A stretch of 64,000 nt of DNA from NCBI RefSeq assembly GCF_003254395.2, contig NC_037652.1, forward strand, positions 7,050,001-7,114,000, given 5' to 3'. This DNA comes from Apis mellifera. Taxonomy: Eukaryota; Arthropoda; Insecta; Hymenoptera; Apidae. The translations under genes were made by a program, and so were the position numbers. Shown piece by piece: positions 21,458 through 33,414 of the stretch; the first letter of the stretch is position 1, and the number at the start of each line of letters is the position of its first letter. The notes under the pieces were generated by a model that worked only from the letters and a program-made list of their open reading frames with translations, was not told where the DNA came from and did no database searches.

Positions 21458-21712
21458 CCTCTCGCCTCACGCCGCCGCTTCGTCTGGCCATATTTTGGCG
21501 ATACCTACTTGTTGCGCGAGGAACGAGCTCCGCGCGTTACTGTACATATGTACGAGCCGTGGCATCTACATACATCGAAGTAGGTAAAGCCGACATCGGG
21601 TCAGGTTTGCCGGCGCTTGGCACGGGTACAGGAGCGGCGATCGAACGAAACGATCGAAAGCGAAACTCGAAATCATTTCTCCTCCGCGCGCGGTTCTCCT
21701 CGAAACGGAAGA

Positions 21713-21725
21713 GGGGGGGGGGGGG
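21713..21725. repeat. Poly-G tract (G13)
   Basis: Uninterrupted run of 13 G, unusual in length; assembly length errors are common at such sites. Confidence 0.9.
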
Positions 21726-21729
21726 TATC

Positions 21730-22450
21730 GATGATACCCGATTATCATGGTTATCGGTGGCGCGGAATAACAACCGATCCCCCGCCGTGCCAGCTTTCGA
21801 TCGGTCCGAATCGGCCTAGTCGTTGAAACGTGTCCAATTGACGTTTAATCGAATAACGCGCTTAATCGTCCAGGGGAGAGGGAAGAGAGGGGGGTCGGGC
21901 CGCGAAAAGACTCGGTTAACCGCGTTCCGTCGTTATTAAACGGCTAATTTCCCGAAAATTATCGAGGAGCGGCCTTCGGCGCCGCTTAATTCACTGGAAA
22001 TTCAATGCAAACTCGATTTTACCTTTGACCGGAACCTCACTCTCCCTCTCCGCCCCTCCTAGCCAGCGCCATTTTATTCCCACCCCGCGCCGATTTTAGT
22101 CACGTCCTCGCTTTTGTCTACCATCGCGGTAATAACGCCTTTATGGATAATCGCCTCCCCCTCTCCCCAAATATCGTCATTTCCTTCGATATTTTCGCGA
22201 ATGGATACGCGGTTTAATATCCGATACCCCCGATATTTAATCGATTTAATCGGCCTAATAGTTCGGCCCGCTGCCTCCTCCCTGTTTCCCCCTCCTCCTC
22301 TGCTAACCCAAACGGAATTGTAAAACGAAGCCGAGCGCCGAGGGAAGAGGAGAGGAAATAATGGAAACGATGGGGTGGAAGGGGGTGGTGCGAGGAGGAG
22401 GTCGCGTGAGCGTGTAATTCGTACTCGCCGGGAGAGGTGAATCGAAACGT
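21730..22450. other. Non-coding CpG-rich stretch
   Basis: Contains GCCATTTT at 22068-22075 and runs of CCCTC; no promoter, splice pair or protein-like frame is convincing. Confidence 0.5.
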
Positions 22451-22455
22451 TGGGG

Positions 22456-22482
22456 GAGGCGAGGCGAGGCGAGGCGAGGCGG
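22456..22482. repeat. (GAGGC)5 pentanucleotide array
   Basis: Five GAGGC units on the plus strand. The same unit recurs on the minus strand at 37934-38024. Confidence 0.9.
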
Positions 22483-22944
22483 GATCAAAATTTTCGCCAG
22501 GTTTTTCGCGCGTGGCTCGGGTGCAAACTGTTGCTGCGCGACATTGGACGATCCACGGTATGTAGAGCGGAGCGTACATAAGGGAAACGGGGGCGGTACA
22601 TGCTACCGTTCCATGTATTTCGGAGGTGGCTTCCCGCTAGTCAACGGACTACCCCCACTCCGCTCGACTTGGAAAATTTCGGGGGTAACCGACTGCGCTT
22701 TAAACCGTCTGTCTCTCTCTCTCTGTCTCTCTCTCTGTGGCAGCGTCAGCTGCCGTTGCACACCCGACCTATATATTCGGTTTTATATATATATACACAC
22801 TTACATATATACTAATACCTACTGTGCATCCACTACGTAGCCAACGGCGTCGATATAAACGCGGTTACTACTTGTTGCTCTAGTCCCAGAAACTGACAGT
22901 GTCCGCGCATTTCGGACACTTCTCTCCCACCCACCCAACGTGAA

Positions 22945-22975
<31 letters not shown>

Positions 22976-23148
22976 GGCCAGTGACTCTCAACTTTTCGAT
23001 TTTGTAACGTGGTTTGCACGTGCGAGTGTCGTTCGACAGGTGCGCCGAAAGAGCATTATTGCGTAGCGCTACCACGGTTCCGCTCTACTTACGCTCGAAC
23101 GAATCTTCGAGCGGGCAGGAGAGGCGCGCGAGGAGAGGTTTCGAAGCC

Positions 23149-23155
23149 ACTTACC
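23149..23155 (-). other. Strong 5' splice site, minus strand
   Basis: The minus strand reads TAG followed by GTAAGTGG. An upstream exon would lie at higher coordinates from 23155. No coding frame is supported, so if it is real it could belong to a 5' untranslated exon. Confidence 0.2.
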
Positions 23156-23387
23156 TACGACTTATCGTACGTTGGACGAGCGCCGCCGATTCCGTCCGAG
23201 GGCGATTCGGCTACGAGTTGGAAAAGGGATCGAAAGCGCGTTTCGACGTTTCGAGCCGAATTTTTGAGTTGAAATACGAACGCGTGTATATTATATATAT
23301 ATGTTTCTATCGCATTACATATCTCTTTCTATATATTTTTCCACCGGACTCGTTTATTATTCTGAAATTATTCTGGAATACCCTTGA

Positions 23388-23591
23388 AATTTTAACATCT
23401 TTTTTTTCCCTTTTGCTCAAGGATTCGTGAGAATCTCGACTATTCTCCCGTGTCTAATAGTCCCTCTCTATGTAGGTTGTTTAACTGTATTACACGTTGA
23501 TATTCCATCTATGTTCGTTCTTCTGCTGTTCTTTCCGTTAATCAAAGTTCCCAACTTCCTTGGAAAGTTTCTCTCTCGCGTGGTAAAGTAA
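23388..23591 (+). other. Open frame with hydrophobic segments, 67 codons
   Basis: Open from 23388 to TAA 23589-23591, with an acceptor-like pyrimidine tract and CTCAAG at about 23417-23423. It reads LIVPLYVGCLTVLHVDIPSM and then a Leu/Phe-rich stretch, so it would give two membrane-type segments. T-rich DNA produces hydrophobic residues by itself. The first ATG is late (codon about 42). The minus strand also has a stop-free frame here. I do not recognise it. Confidence 0.12.
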
Positions 23592-24062
23592 AAAAAAACT
23601 CCCACGCGGAGTCGACTCTCCCGAGTGGCGAAAATTTTTCAAAGATCTGATTAAATTATGAAACGGACTTGAAAAAAAAAAGAACGAAAGAAAGAAAGAA
23701 AGAAAGAAAGAAACAAGGACGGGGACGGAAGGAAGGGGTGGGGAGCAGGGTATCGCCAGCGGGGGAAACTTTTACGTGGCTAATTATCATTTCCCATGAA
23801 CGCGCCACACTGGTGGTGGCCATCGACGACTGACCCATTTGGGTGGACGTTTAGGGGATAGGGAGGCCAGCTGTCGATACTGGCAAATATCGAAGAGAAG
23901 GAAAAGAGGGGGAGAGAGGATAAAGTAAAGTCATCCCCCCGAGGAGAAGCTCGGGGAATAACTGCTTAACCTCGATACGCGGGCAAAACCTCGGCTCGCG
24001 ATAACTTCACCCTTCGAATCGACTATCGTATCTATCTATCGCTATATCTATCGTTCGTCGAG

Positions 24063-24100
24063 TATAAAGCGTCTATCCTCCCTTCTTCTGTCGTTCATTT
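24063..24100 (+). promoter_or_regulatory. TATA box plus initiator, slightly wide spacing
   Basis: TATAAAG starts at 24063 and TCATTT has its A at 24097, so the TATA box lies at -34, a few bases farther than usual. It is preceded by TATCTATC repeats. Confidence 0.22.
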
Positions 24101-24341
24101 ATCGTTTTTCCCTCGGCTCGAAATTGAATTCAGGTGGAAGAAAGAAAGAAATTGAGGAACGAAGCAAAGGCGAGCCGCGGTGGAAAAGTTGGACGACGTC
24201 GACGACGACGACGAGTCACGTCCTCTCGAGTTAGAGCGGAGACTCCGGTCTCGAGTCGGCGTGCAGTGGATGCATCTGATATGCATACAGACACCGAGAC
24301 GCCTGCAAAGCGTCGTACCACGAGCTTGTATTCGGGTTGTA

Positions 24342-24382
24342 ACCACCACCACCACCACCACCACCGCCGCCACCACCACCGA
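24342..24382. repeat. (CCA)n trinucleotide repeat
   Basis: CCA units with a CCGCCG interruption; poly-His or poly-Thr frames through it are artefacts. Confidence 0.95.
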
Positions 24383-24420
24383 CGGAGCTCGGCTACGCGC
24401 ACGCTTCTCGTAGCAATAGG

Positions 24421-24450
24421 CGCGCGCGCGCGCGCACACACACACACACA
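24421..24450. repeat. (CG)n(CA)n microsatellite
   Basis: Alternating CG then CA, Z-DNA-prone. Confidence 0.95.
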
Positions 24451-24619
24451 GGAACGTTCGGGTCGGTTCGATTCGCGTCCACGTTCGCGTAAACGCGTTC
24501 GAAACTTGCCACGTGCTTTTTCGTGTGTGTACACCATTTGCACGGTTACACGTAGGAGAAGCCGGCGGCACACGTGCAACCGGGCGGGCAGACAGACGTA
24601 GCGAGGGTACTCTCACGGA

Positions 24620-25380
24620 TGGGTGCAACGCGGCTTCGATCCGCACACAGGCGGGTCGCGTACGTAGGAGCGCGCGCATGGATGCGCGCAAATGGCTCGG
24701 CCGCCTGCATCGCGTGCATGTGGACGCGAGAGGCTACGTGTGTGCACGTGTGCACGCGTGCATGTGCAGCCGGCTGCGCCGGCTTGTATCGCTGCGAAAC
24801 ACGATGTGGAACACACTCGCTCTCGATGGGTCACTCTCACTCTCCCGGTCGAGAGGGAAATTTGGCAGCTGTTTTAAACCCGGCTAACCGGCGAAACTAA
24901 CCGACCCCACCTATCCCATGGTCCTTCCACCTCCTGCTTCCGCCCCTTTCTCTCTCTCTCTCCCTCTCCCTCCCTCTCGCTCTCTCTCTCTCTCTCGCCC
25001 CTTTCTTCCCCTCTCGCTTTCACCTCCTCCTCCCCTTTTCCTCCACCGCAAATTCGAGAGCTTTAACCGAGCTTTTTGGCATTTTGACGCTCTCCCTCTT
25101 CGTCGTTCGCTTTTTTTTTCTCGCTTCGCACCCGAATTTTTTTATCACCTCCCTCTCTCCTTCTTTCCCTGTTCCGCGAAAGCGAAAAGTCGAAAGCGTG
25201 GAGGTCGATCCTAGAGAAAAAGGAGGAAAGAAAATGGAAGAAGATGCAAGGTGACGCGTACGAAAGAGGAAAGAGAAGAGGAAAAAGGAAAAAGAGAAAG
25301 AAATCGACGCGCCGCACGGTTCGGCAGCGGATGCGTACACGACTCGTGCATGCACACTCGCGCGCGCGCGTGCATAATGA
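24620..25380. other. GTGCACG-rich and pyrimidine-rich non-coding stretch
   Basis: 24640-24790 is full of overlapping GTGCA/TGCACG words. 24940-25050 is CT-rich, and 25210-25310 purine-rich with a CTAG acceptor-like site on the minus strand at about 25214. The 323-codon minus frame at 25020-25991 crosses several simple repeats and is not credible. Confidence 0.5.
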
Positions 25381-25386
25381 TACGCG

Positions 25387-25409
25387 TACACACACACACA
25401 CACACACAC
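25387..25409. repeat. (CA)n microsatellite
   Basis: Eleven CA units. Confidence 0.95.
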
Positions 25410-25591
25410 CTCCGACTCGCTTCCTTCTTTCTCTCGCTTCGTCGCGCTCCTCTCTCTCTCTCCCTCCCTCTCTCTCCCCTCTTCGCCGCGCTGCCAACTC
25501 GCCCAACTCGTGCGCGTAGCTTTTTTACCACACTGACCTAGGTTAAGTCGGCGTACCGAGTGCCGAATAATAAAAGCGACGAAACCACTGA

Positions 25592-25622
25592 CCCTCCCCT
25601 CCCCTCCCCTCCCCTCCCCTCC
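25592..25622. repeat. (CCCCT)6 array
   Basis: Six CCCCT units, the same unit as at 6041-6095; G-quadruplex candidate on the minus strand. Confidence 0.95.
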
Positions 25623-25754
25623 GCGCATGCAAAAACCGGCCGTGTATGCACCGGCCGGGTTTTCGCGTCCGTGCGTCGAAACGAGTGTGTGTGCATGTGC
25701 CTGCGTGTCGGCGGTCACGCAGACTCGTCCTCCTCCTCGTGGCAAACCGTACAT

Positions 25755-25788
25755 ACGCACGCACGCACGCACGCACGCATGCACGCGC
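25755..25788. repeat. (GCAC)n array
   Basis: Tetranucleotide GCAC repeat merging into GCGC words. Confidence 0.9.
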
Positions 25789-26951
25789 GCTCGCGCGCAG
25801 AGTTCGAAACCACCGAACCCACTCCCTCCCCTTCCGCCCCCCTCCCTCTTTCCCTCTCTCGGCCAAATATAAATGCAACGGTGCGCGCATCGTATACTAT
25901 ATATATGTACGTATGTACGTATATATACGCTCGGCCACTCGTGTGTATATATATATATACGTGTGTCGGTAGAATGCACCGAGTGGTACACAAACGATCC
26001 ATCCCAGTCCCGAGGGCAGGGCCACGGTCACCCGAAAATACGGCTGGCTCTCCCCGAAGCTCTCACTCTCGTTCGCGTTCACGTTCGCGTTCCTCCTCTT
26101 TCTCGCTCTCTCTCTCTCTTCCTCCTCTTTTTATCCTTTTTAGTTTCACCACCCTCTTCTTCTCTCTCGTTCGCCTCGCTGCCTTTCAATGGCTCGCACT
26201 CTCTGCGCTCGTATATATTGTGCGCGCTACCGGCTGATTCACGAATCGCGATTCTCTCTCTCGAAAAAGAGAAAGAGAGAGACGAGAGACGGAATTTCGA
26301 CTACGATCGAAAAATTTGTCGTACGATCGATCGTTTCCATTCCGTTTCCGTTTCCTCGCGAGGAGGGGACGCGTTCGAATCAATTCGAAGGAAAGTATCG
26401 GCGAAATAATCGATAATATCCCGTTTTCTTGGGGGGAGAGTGAGAGTGAGAGAGATGCGAGCACGACGCATAACGCATAACGTATGGCAGGAACGTGGAA
26501 GAGTGGTCCGGCGTGGTGATTACGCGCTCGAGGCACTCTTGGAACAAAGCGTCCTCTGTCCTGGCGTGCGCGACGACCTATCTCAACGCGTAGCAACTCG
26601 CGGCGTGTGCACACGTGTATTAACAGGGATATACACAGGAATCGGGGTTGGGTGAATGGTGTGTGCGGGAACCGGGCCATTCGCCTGTCCCGCGAACGGC
26701 GGGACGGAAGAGCGCGGCGAAAATATCGAGAGGAAAAAGTATATATCATCGCACGCCCCGCACTCGACTCCAACAGCGCCTTCTTTTTTTTTTTCTTTCC
26801 TTTCTCTTTCCTTCTCCCCCCCTCCTTTTTTCTTCTTCTTTCTTTTCTCTTTCTTTTCTCTCTCTGTCTCTCTCCCCGCGAGCGAGAGCCGCATCGACGC
26901 ATCGCCACCACGACGACGACAATTCCGCCTCTGACTCACTCGCGATACAGT

Positions 26952-26960
26952 CAGGTGAGT
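26952..26960 (+). other. Strong 5' splice site, plus strand
   Basis: CAG at 26952-26954 is followed by GTGAGT. The preceding 60 nt are CG-rich with CACGACGACGAC and no simple repeat. This could end a non-coding first exon starting somewhere after the CT tract at about 26775-26875. Confidence 0.2.
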
Positions 26961-27208
26961 CAATACTCCGATAATAAGCTGCACACGGCTGCACGCGACA
27001 TCTCTCCAATCTTGACGCGTAAAATCGAATTGATCGACGCGAGGCGCGTCGATGCAACTCTCTTTATCTCGGCCTTACATCGGCCTTATTTTTCGGCGTG
27101 CGCAGAAACCGTGCCGCCGTTATCTATCCCCGATCTCTCTTTCCTCGCGAAAGAAAAAAAAAGAGAGAGAGAGAGAGAAAGAGAAACAAAATCGTCCGTC
27201 CATTTATC

Positions 27209-27238
27209 GTTCCTATTATTATTATTATTATTATTATT
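27209..27238. repeat. (ATT)n microsatellite
   Basis: About nine ATT units. Confidence 0.95.
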
Positions 27239-27404
27239 GCTACTATCATTATCAACGAAACGTGGAAACTTTCCTAATCGTCCTAATGCTTACATTATTC
27301 CTTCGAACTGATACGAATTTCGACTCGATCGAAACTCAATTGAAAAAAAAGAAGAAAGAAAAAAGAGGAAAAAATCGAACGTGTTTGAAAAGTTGCAACA
27401 ATGT

Positions 27405-27411
27405 ACTCACC
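27405..27411 (-). other. Strong 5' splice site, minus strand
   Basis: The minus strand reads ATCG followed by GTGAGTAC. The exon side holds an 80-codon frame (27454-27696, minus) that stops 42 nt before the donor. It could be an untranslated exon; unsupported otherwise. Confidence 0.2.
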
Positions 27412-27699
27412 GATTCTCTCCGCCTGTACGTGTGTGCACAGCTGCTTCAGTCTTCAGGCTGAATCAAGCCGATCGCTGGCCGAAACTGAGGGAGTCCTCT
27501 TTGGTCCCCGCAAAAATTCCACCTTTTTTCGCTCTTCAACGACGTTTTCGTTTTCAACGACAACAATTTCTTCTCGTCCAATTTCTTGGCGAGCTGGAAA
27601 CGTGTAACGGGTACTCGCCATCGACGCGCGTCTTTTCGTCTTCCGGCACCGCGCGCGCGCGCTCGCGCGCTCGCTACGAAAACCCGTGGAATTCACGGG

Positions 27700-28650
27700 A
27701 TCGCGATAAAAATAATCCCCCCGTCGATCGATACTCTCGTGCTAGCCGCGTTACACGTTTAACGAGCGGACGCTTCGCACACCGAGGCGGGACGAGGTTG
27801 ACGCGACACCGTTCCCGAGATTCCGAGATGACGCCGCCGCCGCCGCCGACTCTGCCGTTTTCGCCGCTCCAATTCCAACCGGATTGATTCCGTTTTTTCC
27901 TCCTTTCCTCCTTTTTTTCGGGATCGTCGATGCACACGCGTACGCGCGCGCGCTTTTTACTCCGCTCGCCTTCCCCCCGTTTTCACCTCACCCGCCCCGA
28001 AAATGCGTCTGTCGCGTCGCGCGAAAAAACCGACCGTTTCGAAAACAAAGAGCAGCGATTCGCGGCTGCATCAACAACAACAACACCGAATCTTTCTCGC
28101 CCGAAAAATCGAAAAATCCGCTCCTCGCTCCTCGCACAAATACGAAAACTGCACTTGGATGGATATCGCACTTTAAGTACCGATAAACGATAAGCGTTAG
28201 CCGTTAAAAAGGGTTATCTGCCATCCGATAATAATTTTCACGATATCGAATTCGCGCCGCGGCCAATCCGTCCATATCCGTTGTTGCACCAAATTGCACG
28301 ATCGCTCGCCAACTAGGCTAGGGATGAAAATAAAGGAGAGACGGGGGGAGAGAGACAGAGAGAGAGAGAGAGAGAGGGAGGGAGGGGAAGAAAGCGAGTC
28401 CAGGCGGAAGGGAGGGGAGGGGGGAGAGATAAGAGAGGAATTTTTCCTTCGAGTCAGCTCGGGGAAAATCGTCAGCGTCTAGACGCGTTTCTTAACCGAC
28501 ACACTTTTATTCGGCGGCACACTACGACTCCCTCGGCCTCGGCTTAGCGAAAATGGACCGTTTAGGGCCGTTGGAGACCGGTGGAGAGAGCGTTGCACCG
28601 TTGCCTCGGCTCTCGTTCAACACGGGCTTCTATCGCGCGCACGCCGGAGG
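27700..28650. other. Non-coding stretch
   Basis: Contains (CCG)n near 27835-27847, (GA)n at about 28350-28378 and CpG-rich unique sequence. No gene is recognised. Confidence 0.5.
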
Positions 28651-28653
28651 AAG

Positions 28654-28687
28654 AAACTGCACCTCGTGCGTGTGGAAAGTGCAGTTT
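28654..28687. other. Perfect 9-bp stem-loop
   Basis: AAACTGCAC at 28654-28662 pairs exactly with GTGCAGTTT at 28679-28687 across a 16-nt loop. The stem is too short for a typical miRNA precursor and pairing does not clearly extend outward. Confidence 0.5.
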
Positions 28688-28689
28688 AA

Positions 28690-29053
28690 GTGCCGGCCGC
28701 GAAGCTGATTCGCCAGCTTTGCTTAAAGTGTCTCTGTTTCGCTGACTCGGACATGTTGTTCCGTACTGGCCGCCTGCACGTCCCGTGCATCCAGATAACA
28801 CCCGTCGATTCACTAACCTGCCTCACTCCTCCGGCTACAGGCCGGTCCAAATTCGGCGATCCTCCTCTCTTTCTTTCTCTATTCCATCCATAAGCTTCGT
28901 CCATCCTTTTCCGCGATAATTCGAATCTCGTTTGATCTCTTCTCGCTCGCCAATTTCTTCTCTCTTTCTTGCCTCGGCGGGGCAAACATCTACGACGCGA
29001 AAAATCTCTCGTTCTTTTTTCTTCTCGTCGCGCAATTTCGAATAACGTCGTAA
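28690..29053 (+). other. Exon-like locus with textbook 3' splice site
   Basis: 28690-28893 is an ATG-started 67-codon frame reading LCLKCLCFADSDMLFRTGRL in its first half. Its composition (CTG, CAG, GTG words) differs from the CGA/TCG background. Inside it, CTAAC (28813-28817), a pyrimidine tract and CTACAG (AG at 28839-28840) make an ideal branch point plus acceptor, 24 nt apart. Behind the acceptor another frame is open for 70 codons to TAA 29051-29053 and is hydrophobic (ILLSFFLYSI, LSFFFLLVAQ). The minus strand also carries a 141-codon frame (28686-29111). These readings exclude one another; the strand is undecided and none resembles a known family. Confidence 0.22.
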
Positions 29054-29059
29054 ATTGAA

Positions 29060-29940
29060 ATAACAATTGAGATATTCCCGATTTCGATTTAATTAATCGT
29101 CCCAGGATCATCTTAACGCTCGATACTCTTTCCGAGTCTCTGCATTTTCAACGAATAAATAAATAAAAATAATAACGAAATTTAATACCTACATTGATCG
29201 ACGTTATCTCTTTATGTCGTAACATCTCTAATCGTGGTATCTATCGCGATCGTATCGCTTCCAAGATTTCCATCTATCTGGACCCATCTGTCCATCTCTC
29301 GACACGTTGTCCCTTCTTCTCCGTTTTCTTTTTAAATTTCCCTTTACAATCGAACGGATTGTTGAAAACACGCCTCGTAGATCTTTGTTTTCGTCCACTC
29401 TCTCGACACGAGTTCTCGATAACGCGCTATTATTTCGGCGGGAGGGAGGAGGGAAGGAGAAGGAGGAGGAGGAGGACGGTGATGATCAACGGTACGGAAC
29501 GCAACAATAAAAGCGAACAATAATAATAACAATAATAATACTTACTTATTCGGAAAGTGAAGCGATCCATTTAACGTCGCGATGTCAATGACACGTTAAA
29601 AAAACACGCAGATACACCAACTTACATTATCTTGCCAGTTTTCAGAATTTTTTCTTTCCTTCTCTTTTCCTCCTCCTCCCCTCCTCGAACGATATCGATC
29701 CAAGATTATACCGGTTAAAGATTACTCTCAGAAATCAGTTAAAAAGTTTTTTTTTTCACTTTTATATCTCGATAATCCCTTCTATTGGGAAACTATCCGT
29801 ACACGCTATTCCGATTGTCGAACGAAATCTCCAATATCGATCGCCGGACAGAGATAACAGGTGCGAAGAACAGGTTTAAAAAAAAAAAAGAAGAAAAAAA
29901 GAAGAAAAGTAATCGTGCACGTTTTCGTTTCGTTCGAAAT
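29060..29940. other. Non-coding, A/T-richer stretch
   Basis: AATAAATAAATAAAAATAA near 29154-29172 could serve as a poly(A) signal for plus-strand transcripts from the 28.7-29.05 kb locus. (GGA)n at about 29443-29476 and (AAT)n near 29519-29540. Confidence 0.5.
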
Positions 29941-29943
29941 CCA

Positions 29944-29944
<1 letters not shown>

Positions 29945-30001
<57 letters not shown>

Positions 30002-30019
30002 AGAGAGAGAGAGAGAGAC
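29945..30019. repeat. (AT)27 followed by (GA)n
   Basis: 54 nt of perfect AT repeat, the longest in the window, directly followed by (GA)10. Confidence 0.95.
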
Positions 30020-32390
30020 AGAGCCGTTTATCAATGCACAAAATATACGTCTACCAAAATACGGGCTCGTTATCTGACAGGCAGCTCGCAAGTGCTCACG
30101 TGTCCGCCGCTCGATAAGATTGCGTCGTTATTTTGGTCGAGGGGGGAGGGGGGGGAGGGGACCGAATTAATTACACGGAGAATAAAGACGCCCCCGCCGG
30201 CGCATCGACGCATACCGAACGATCGTCGTCGTAAGCCGGATTAATGGAATTCTATCGGGAACAGACGCGCGCGCGTCATCGGCCACGCGTCCGAGGGACG
30301 ACCTTATCGATACGCTATTTCGGCGGTGATAACGTCATCCGACCCTGCGTGTCCGCGCAATGTCACCGCCAATGTGTCCGCACCGCTCAACAGTTGGCGG
30401 CTCAACTCCACCGCGTCGAGAGAACGCGCTACCTTATCCCTCTTGTTTTCGTTACCCCAAATTTATCTCCACGCGTTACGAATCGCGTGTATATATATAT
30501 ACGTGTCGTGCGTTCACGGCTCGAAATCGGGAGCGTATCGTCTTCTTCGTTCGGCATAGATAGAAAGATCGGCTCGCGTGACTCGAGTTGCGGTAGCCAT
30601 CCTCCACTTTTATTTGCCTCGGGATCTCGTTACACGTTCGACTCGTGTAATAGGGGAATCCGTGGCCGTGCGATTGCGCTGCGCCTCCTCGCGCCTTCGC
30701 GAGCTACACCGTGGAAAACGAACTCGGGTCAGATCGATCGATGGATCTGTCGTTCGACGATAGATTCGAGGGTCGACTGTCCGACTCGATTTCCAGATCA
30801 CGTCCCCTTTTTTCCTCCCTCCTCTTTCCGGCTCGGACGTCGGACGTCTGAAACCGAGAAACTGGTTTCCTCGTGCGTACACCGGCGGATTCGCCTCCCA
30901 CGCGGCTCTTCCTCTCCGTTACTTCATACGGTGGGGGGGAGGAGGGAGCCGATTCGCGCCGAAAATAAATCGTCAAATATTCGGGGAGACTTTGACTTCC
31001 CTTCCCTCTCCCCTTGCCTCGATAACATTTCGAAAAGGAAAAGAAAAAGAGAAAATCGAGAATAATGAAATTTCTCGAACGAAAAGAAAGAGAAAAATCT
31101 TCTCTTTCCAAATAAAGAGATCGTGGAGAAGTTTGGTCGAGTATTATCGAATTTTGTATTTCGGAGAATATATTACTCTGCTATGAAAAAGGAAAAAAAG
31201 ATTCCCCTGAACGTAAACGTAAAACACGAAGAATGTATGTCGTATTCCTCGATCATCGTCAACAATCGTCGGCTATTTCCTCGAATCTGTTCGAGATCGA
31301 GGTTTTTGCCGTGCACGCGAAGAGCATTTAATCCGCGAGAGCAAGAGTTGGTTACGCTACACTATCTTGAGCGTGTAGCGTGTACAACGATCGAAATGGT
31401 GAGCGAGGTTCGTTAGACAGCCCCCGACACCCGTGCTCCATTGTTTTGACGCGCGGAATCGATCCGGGAAAAATGTCCCCCGATATTTATTAACACCCTG
31501 TATATCTGCGACGATCGTCTAGACGTCGCAGTTCTGTTTGTTCTCGAGAGGGTCCCCGATCGCGCCTTAAATTCAGCTTTATCTCGTCGCTCTCCCGGCC
31601 TTCCCTCTCTCTCTCTTTCTCTCTCTCTCCCTCTCTCTCTCCCTCGCCGCCGGTTTCTCGCCGTCTCGGTCGGTTCTCGTCGAATGTCGCGCATGAATCG
31701 ACCGATAGCAGCTGGCCTCGCTCACACGTCTAAACGGGGTAAACGAACTCTTTGTACCGTTGAGTGGGGCACCGAATTGCGAGCCCAAAGTGCATCCAAC
31801 GATAACGCAGCCCGATATTATGCTCGTTTCGCAGTGACACGCGCTCCGGTTCCTCGAAAACTTCCCTCCGCTCCGCTAATTTTCCACTCTCCTCGCTTTT
31901 TCTTCTCCTTTTTTTTTTTCTTCCTCTCCTTCTCCTTTTTTCCCAACGAACCAGGATCCCACCTCGAATCCGATCCAATTTTTCCAATCGCGTATATACA
32001 CACGTACACATATATACATACATACATATATATATATGTAATAAATCGACGATTTCGAAACCTAATGAAAAGTCCGGTTTAAAGCGCGACGAATAGCTTG
32101 GATCGAGCGATCGATATAATTCCATGCATTGCTTTCCTTTTTCTTTCTCTCTCTCTCTCTCTCTTTCTCTCCACCGCGATAAAAAGTTAACGAACCGCAG
32201 TCGAGAGGGGGGGGAAAAAATTGTAAATAGTTTCCCGCGAACCGATGGCAACGGAACAGAAAAATTACCGTATTGTTGAGATTCTCGTCACAGAGCCACG
32301 CGACCAGTTTCTTGCTCGAATCGTTGTCGCCCGATTTCTCGAGACGAGATCGGCACCTTTGGAGACGGACAGGCAGGCGTACGGACAGAC
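30020..32390. other. CpG-rich non-coding stretch
   Basis: A plus-strand frame of 273 codons (30244-31065) crosses it. It is Arg/Ser-rich with a short (TA)n-derived part and no recognised domain. AT/AC repeats at about 31994-32040 and CT repeats at 31606-31652 and 32146-32172. Nothing else can be supported. Confidence 0.5.
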
Positions 32391-32393
32391 GGC

Positions 32394-32420
32394 GAGAGAG
32401 AGAGAGAGAGAGAGAGAGAG
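32394..32420. repeat. (GA)n microsatellite
   Basis: 13 GA units. Confidence 0.95.
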
Positions 32421-32730
32421 CGAAATGCTCGTTTAGAACATCCGGTCGCTACTGTTTCACCGGAGGAGGATGAAACTGCGCGCTAGAATCTCTCGCCAAT
32501 TCGCATCCATCGGCTAAAACTCAACGTGCGAGTTTTCAGCGCGGTACATACCGGTCATCCAGGTTAACGTGTCACTCGATACCCCATTACTTATCGGGCT
32601 GGATGGAAGCGGATTCCTTCCACCGGATTCGAGAGTGGAGCGGTTCGCCGTCTCGATTCGTCAACGGACGGTCGATCACCACCACGACCACCAACACGAC
32701 CTGGAAATCCGCGAGCGAAATTTCCGCGCC

Positions 32731-32777
32731 TCTCCCCTCCTCTCTCTCTCTCTCTCTCTCTCTCCCTCTCTCTCTCT
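32731..32777. repeat. (CT)n pyrimidine run
   Basis: CT repeat with CCCC and CCC interruptions. Confidence 0.9.
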
Positions 32778-32993
32778 GTCTCGAAACTCGTTGTGCGTGG
32801 TCGCGCATGGTCGCGCTACCGTGACGCTCTATTAATCGAACGATCCATCGAGAAACTATGTATACGTTCCATATATATATATAAAGAAAGAGAGAGAAAG
32901 AGAGAGAGAGAAAAAGTTATCCGAGAAATTGGTGGAAAATGGGAGGAAGGGAAGTCTTGGGGGAGGGGGGAAAATCTCGCCGGTTTTCGACGA

Positions 32994-32994
32994 C

Positions 32995-33026
<32 letters not shown>
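32994..33026. repeat. (AAT)11 microsatellite
   Basis: Perfect AAT trinucleotide run. Confidence 0.95.
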
Positions 33027-33027
<1 letters not shown>

Positions 33028-33365
33028 CGCGAGCCGCGAACGTATCACGAAAAGTGCAGCAAAGGAACAAAGAATACATTCTCCTTCCTCCCCCCTCGGG
33101 TCGCGTCGCGTCGCGGCGGATAACCGGGATAGAGATAGCCCCGTTATCGCGCGGGGGAGGGAAAAGGGTCGGTCGAAAAATCGCCCCGCTCCAATCCACC
33201 AGGATCGTATCCATTTCGAAACGGTTTCCGTGGGGGGTTGAAAGGGGTTGGGCGAGGAAGGAAGGTCTCTCTCCTTCTCGGGATGGCTACGCCGAACGGT
33301 CTACTCGCGAACGCGCGAGATAACAGGAGGAATACAGGTTTCTGCGGATAGAGTCGTGTCGCCGT

Positions 33366-33414
33366 GACGACGACGACGCCGACGACGACGACGACGACTA
33401 CGACGACGACGACG
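33366..33414. repeat. (CGA)n trinucleotide repeat
   Basis: ACG/CGA units with a few substitutions. Several overlapping frames read poly-Asp, poly-Thr or poly-Val through it. Confidence 0.95.

Noticed and set aside
25020..25991. 323-codon minus-strand frame
   Set aside because: It crosses CA, CCCCT, GCAC and GA repeats; its residues follow the repeat units and no domain is visible.
30622..30645. T-arm-like hairpin (ACACG-TTCGACT-CGTGT) suggesting a tRNA
   Set aside because: No matching acceptor stem or A box lies at the proper distance upstream; no other B-box match in the window gives a cloverleaf either.
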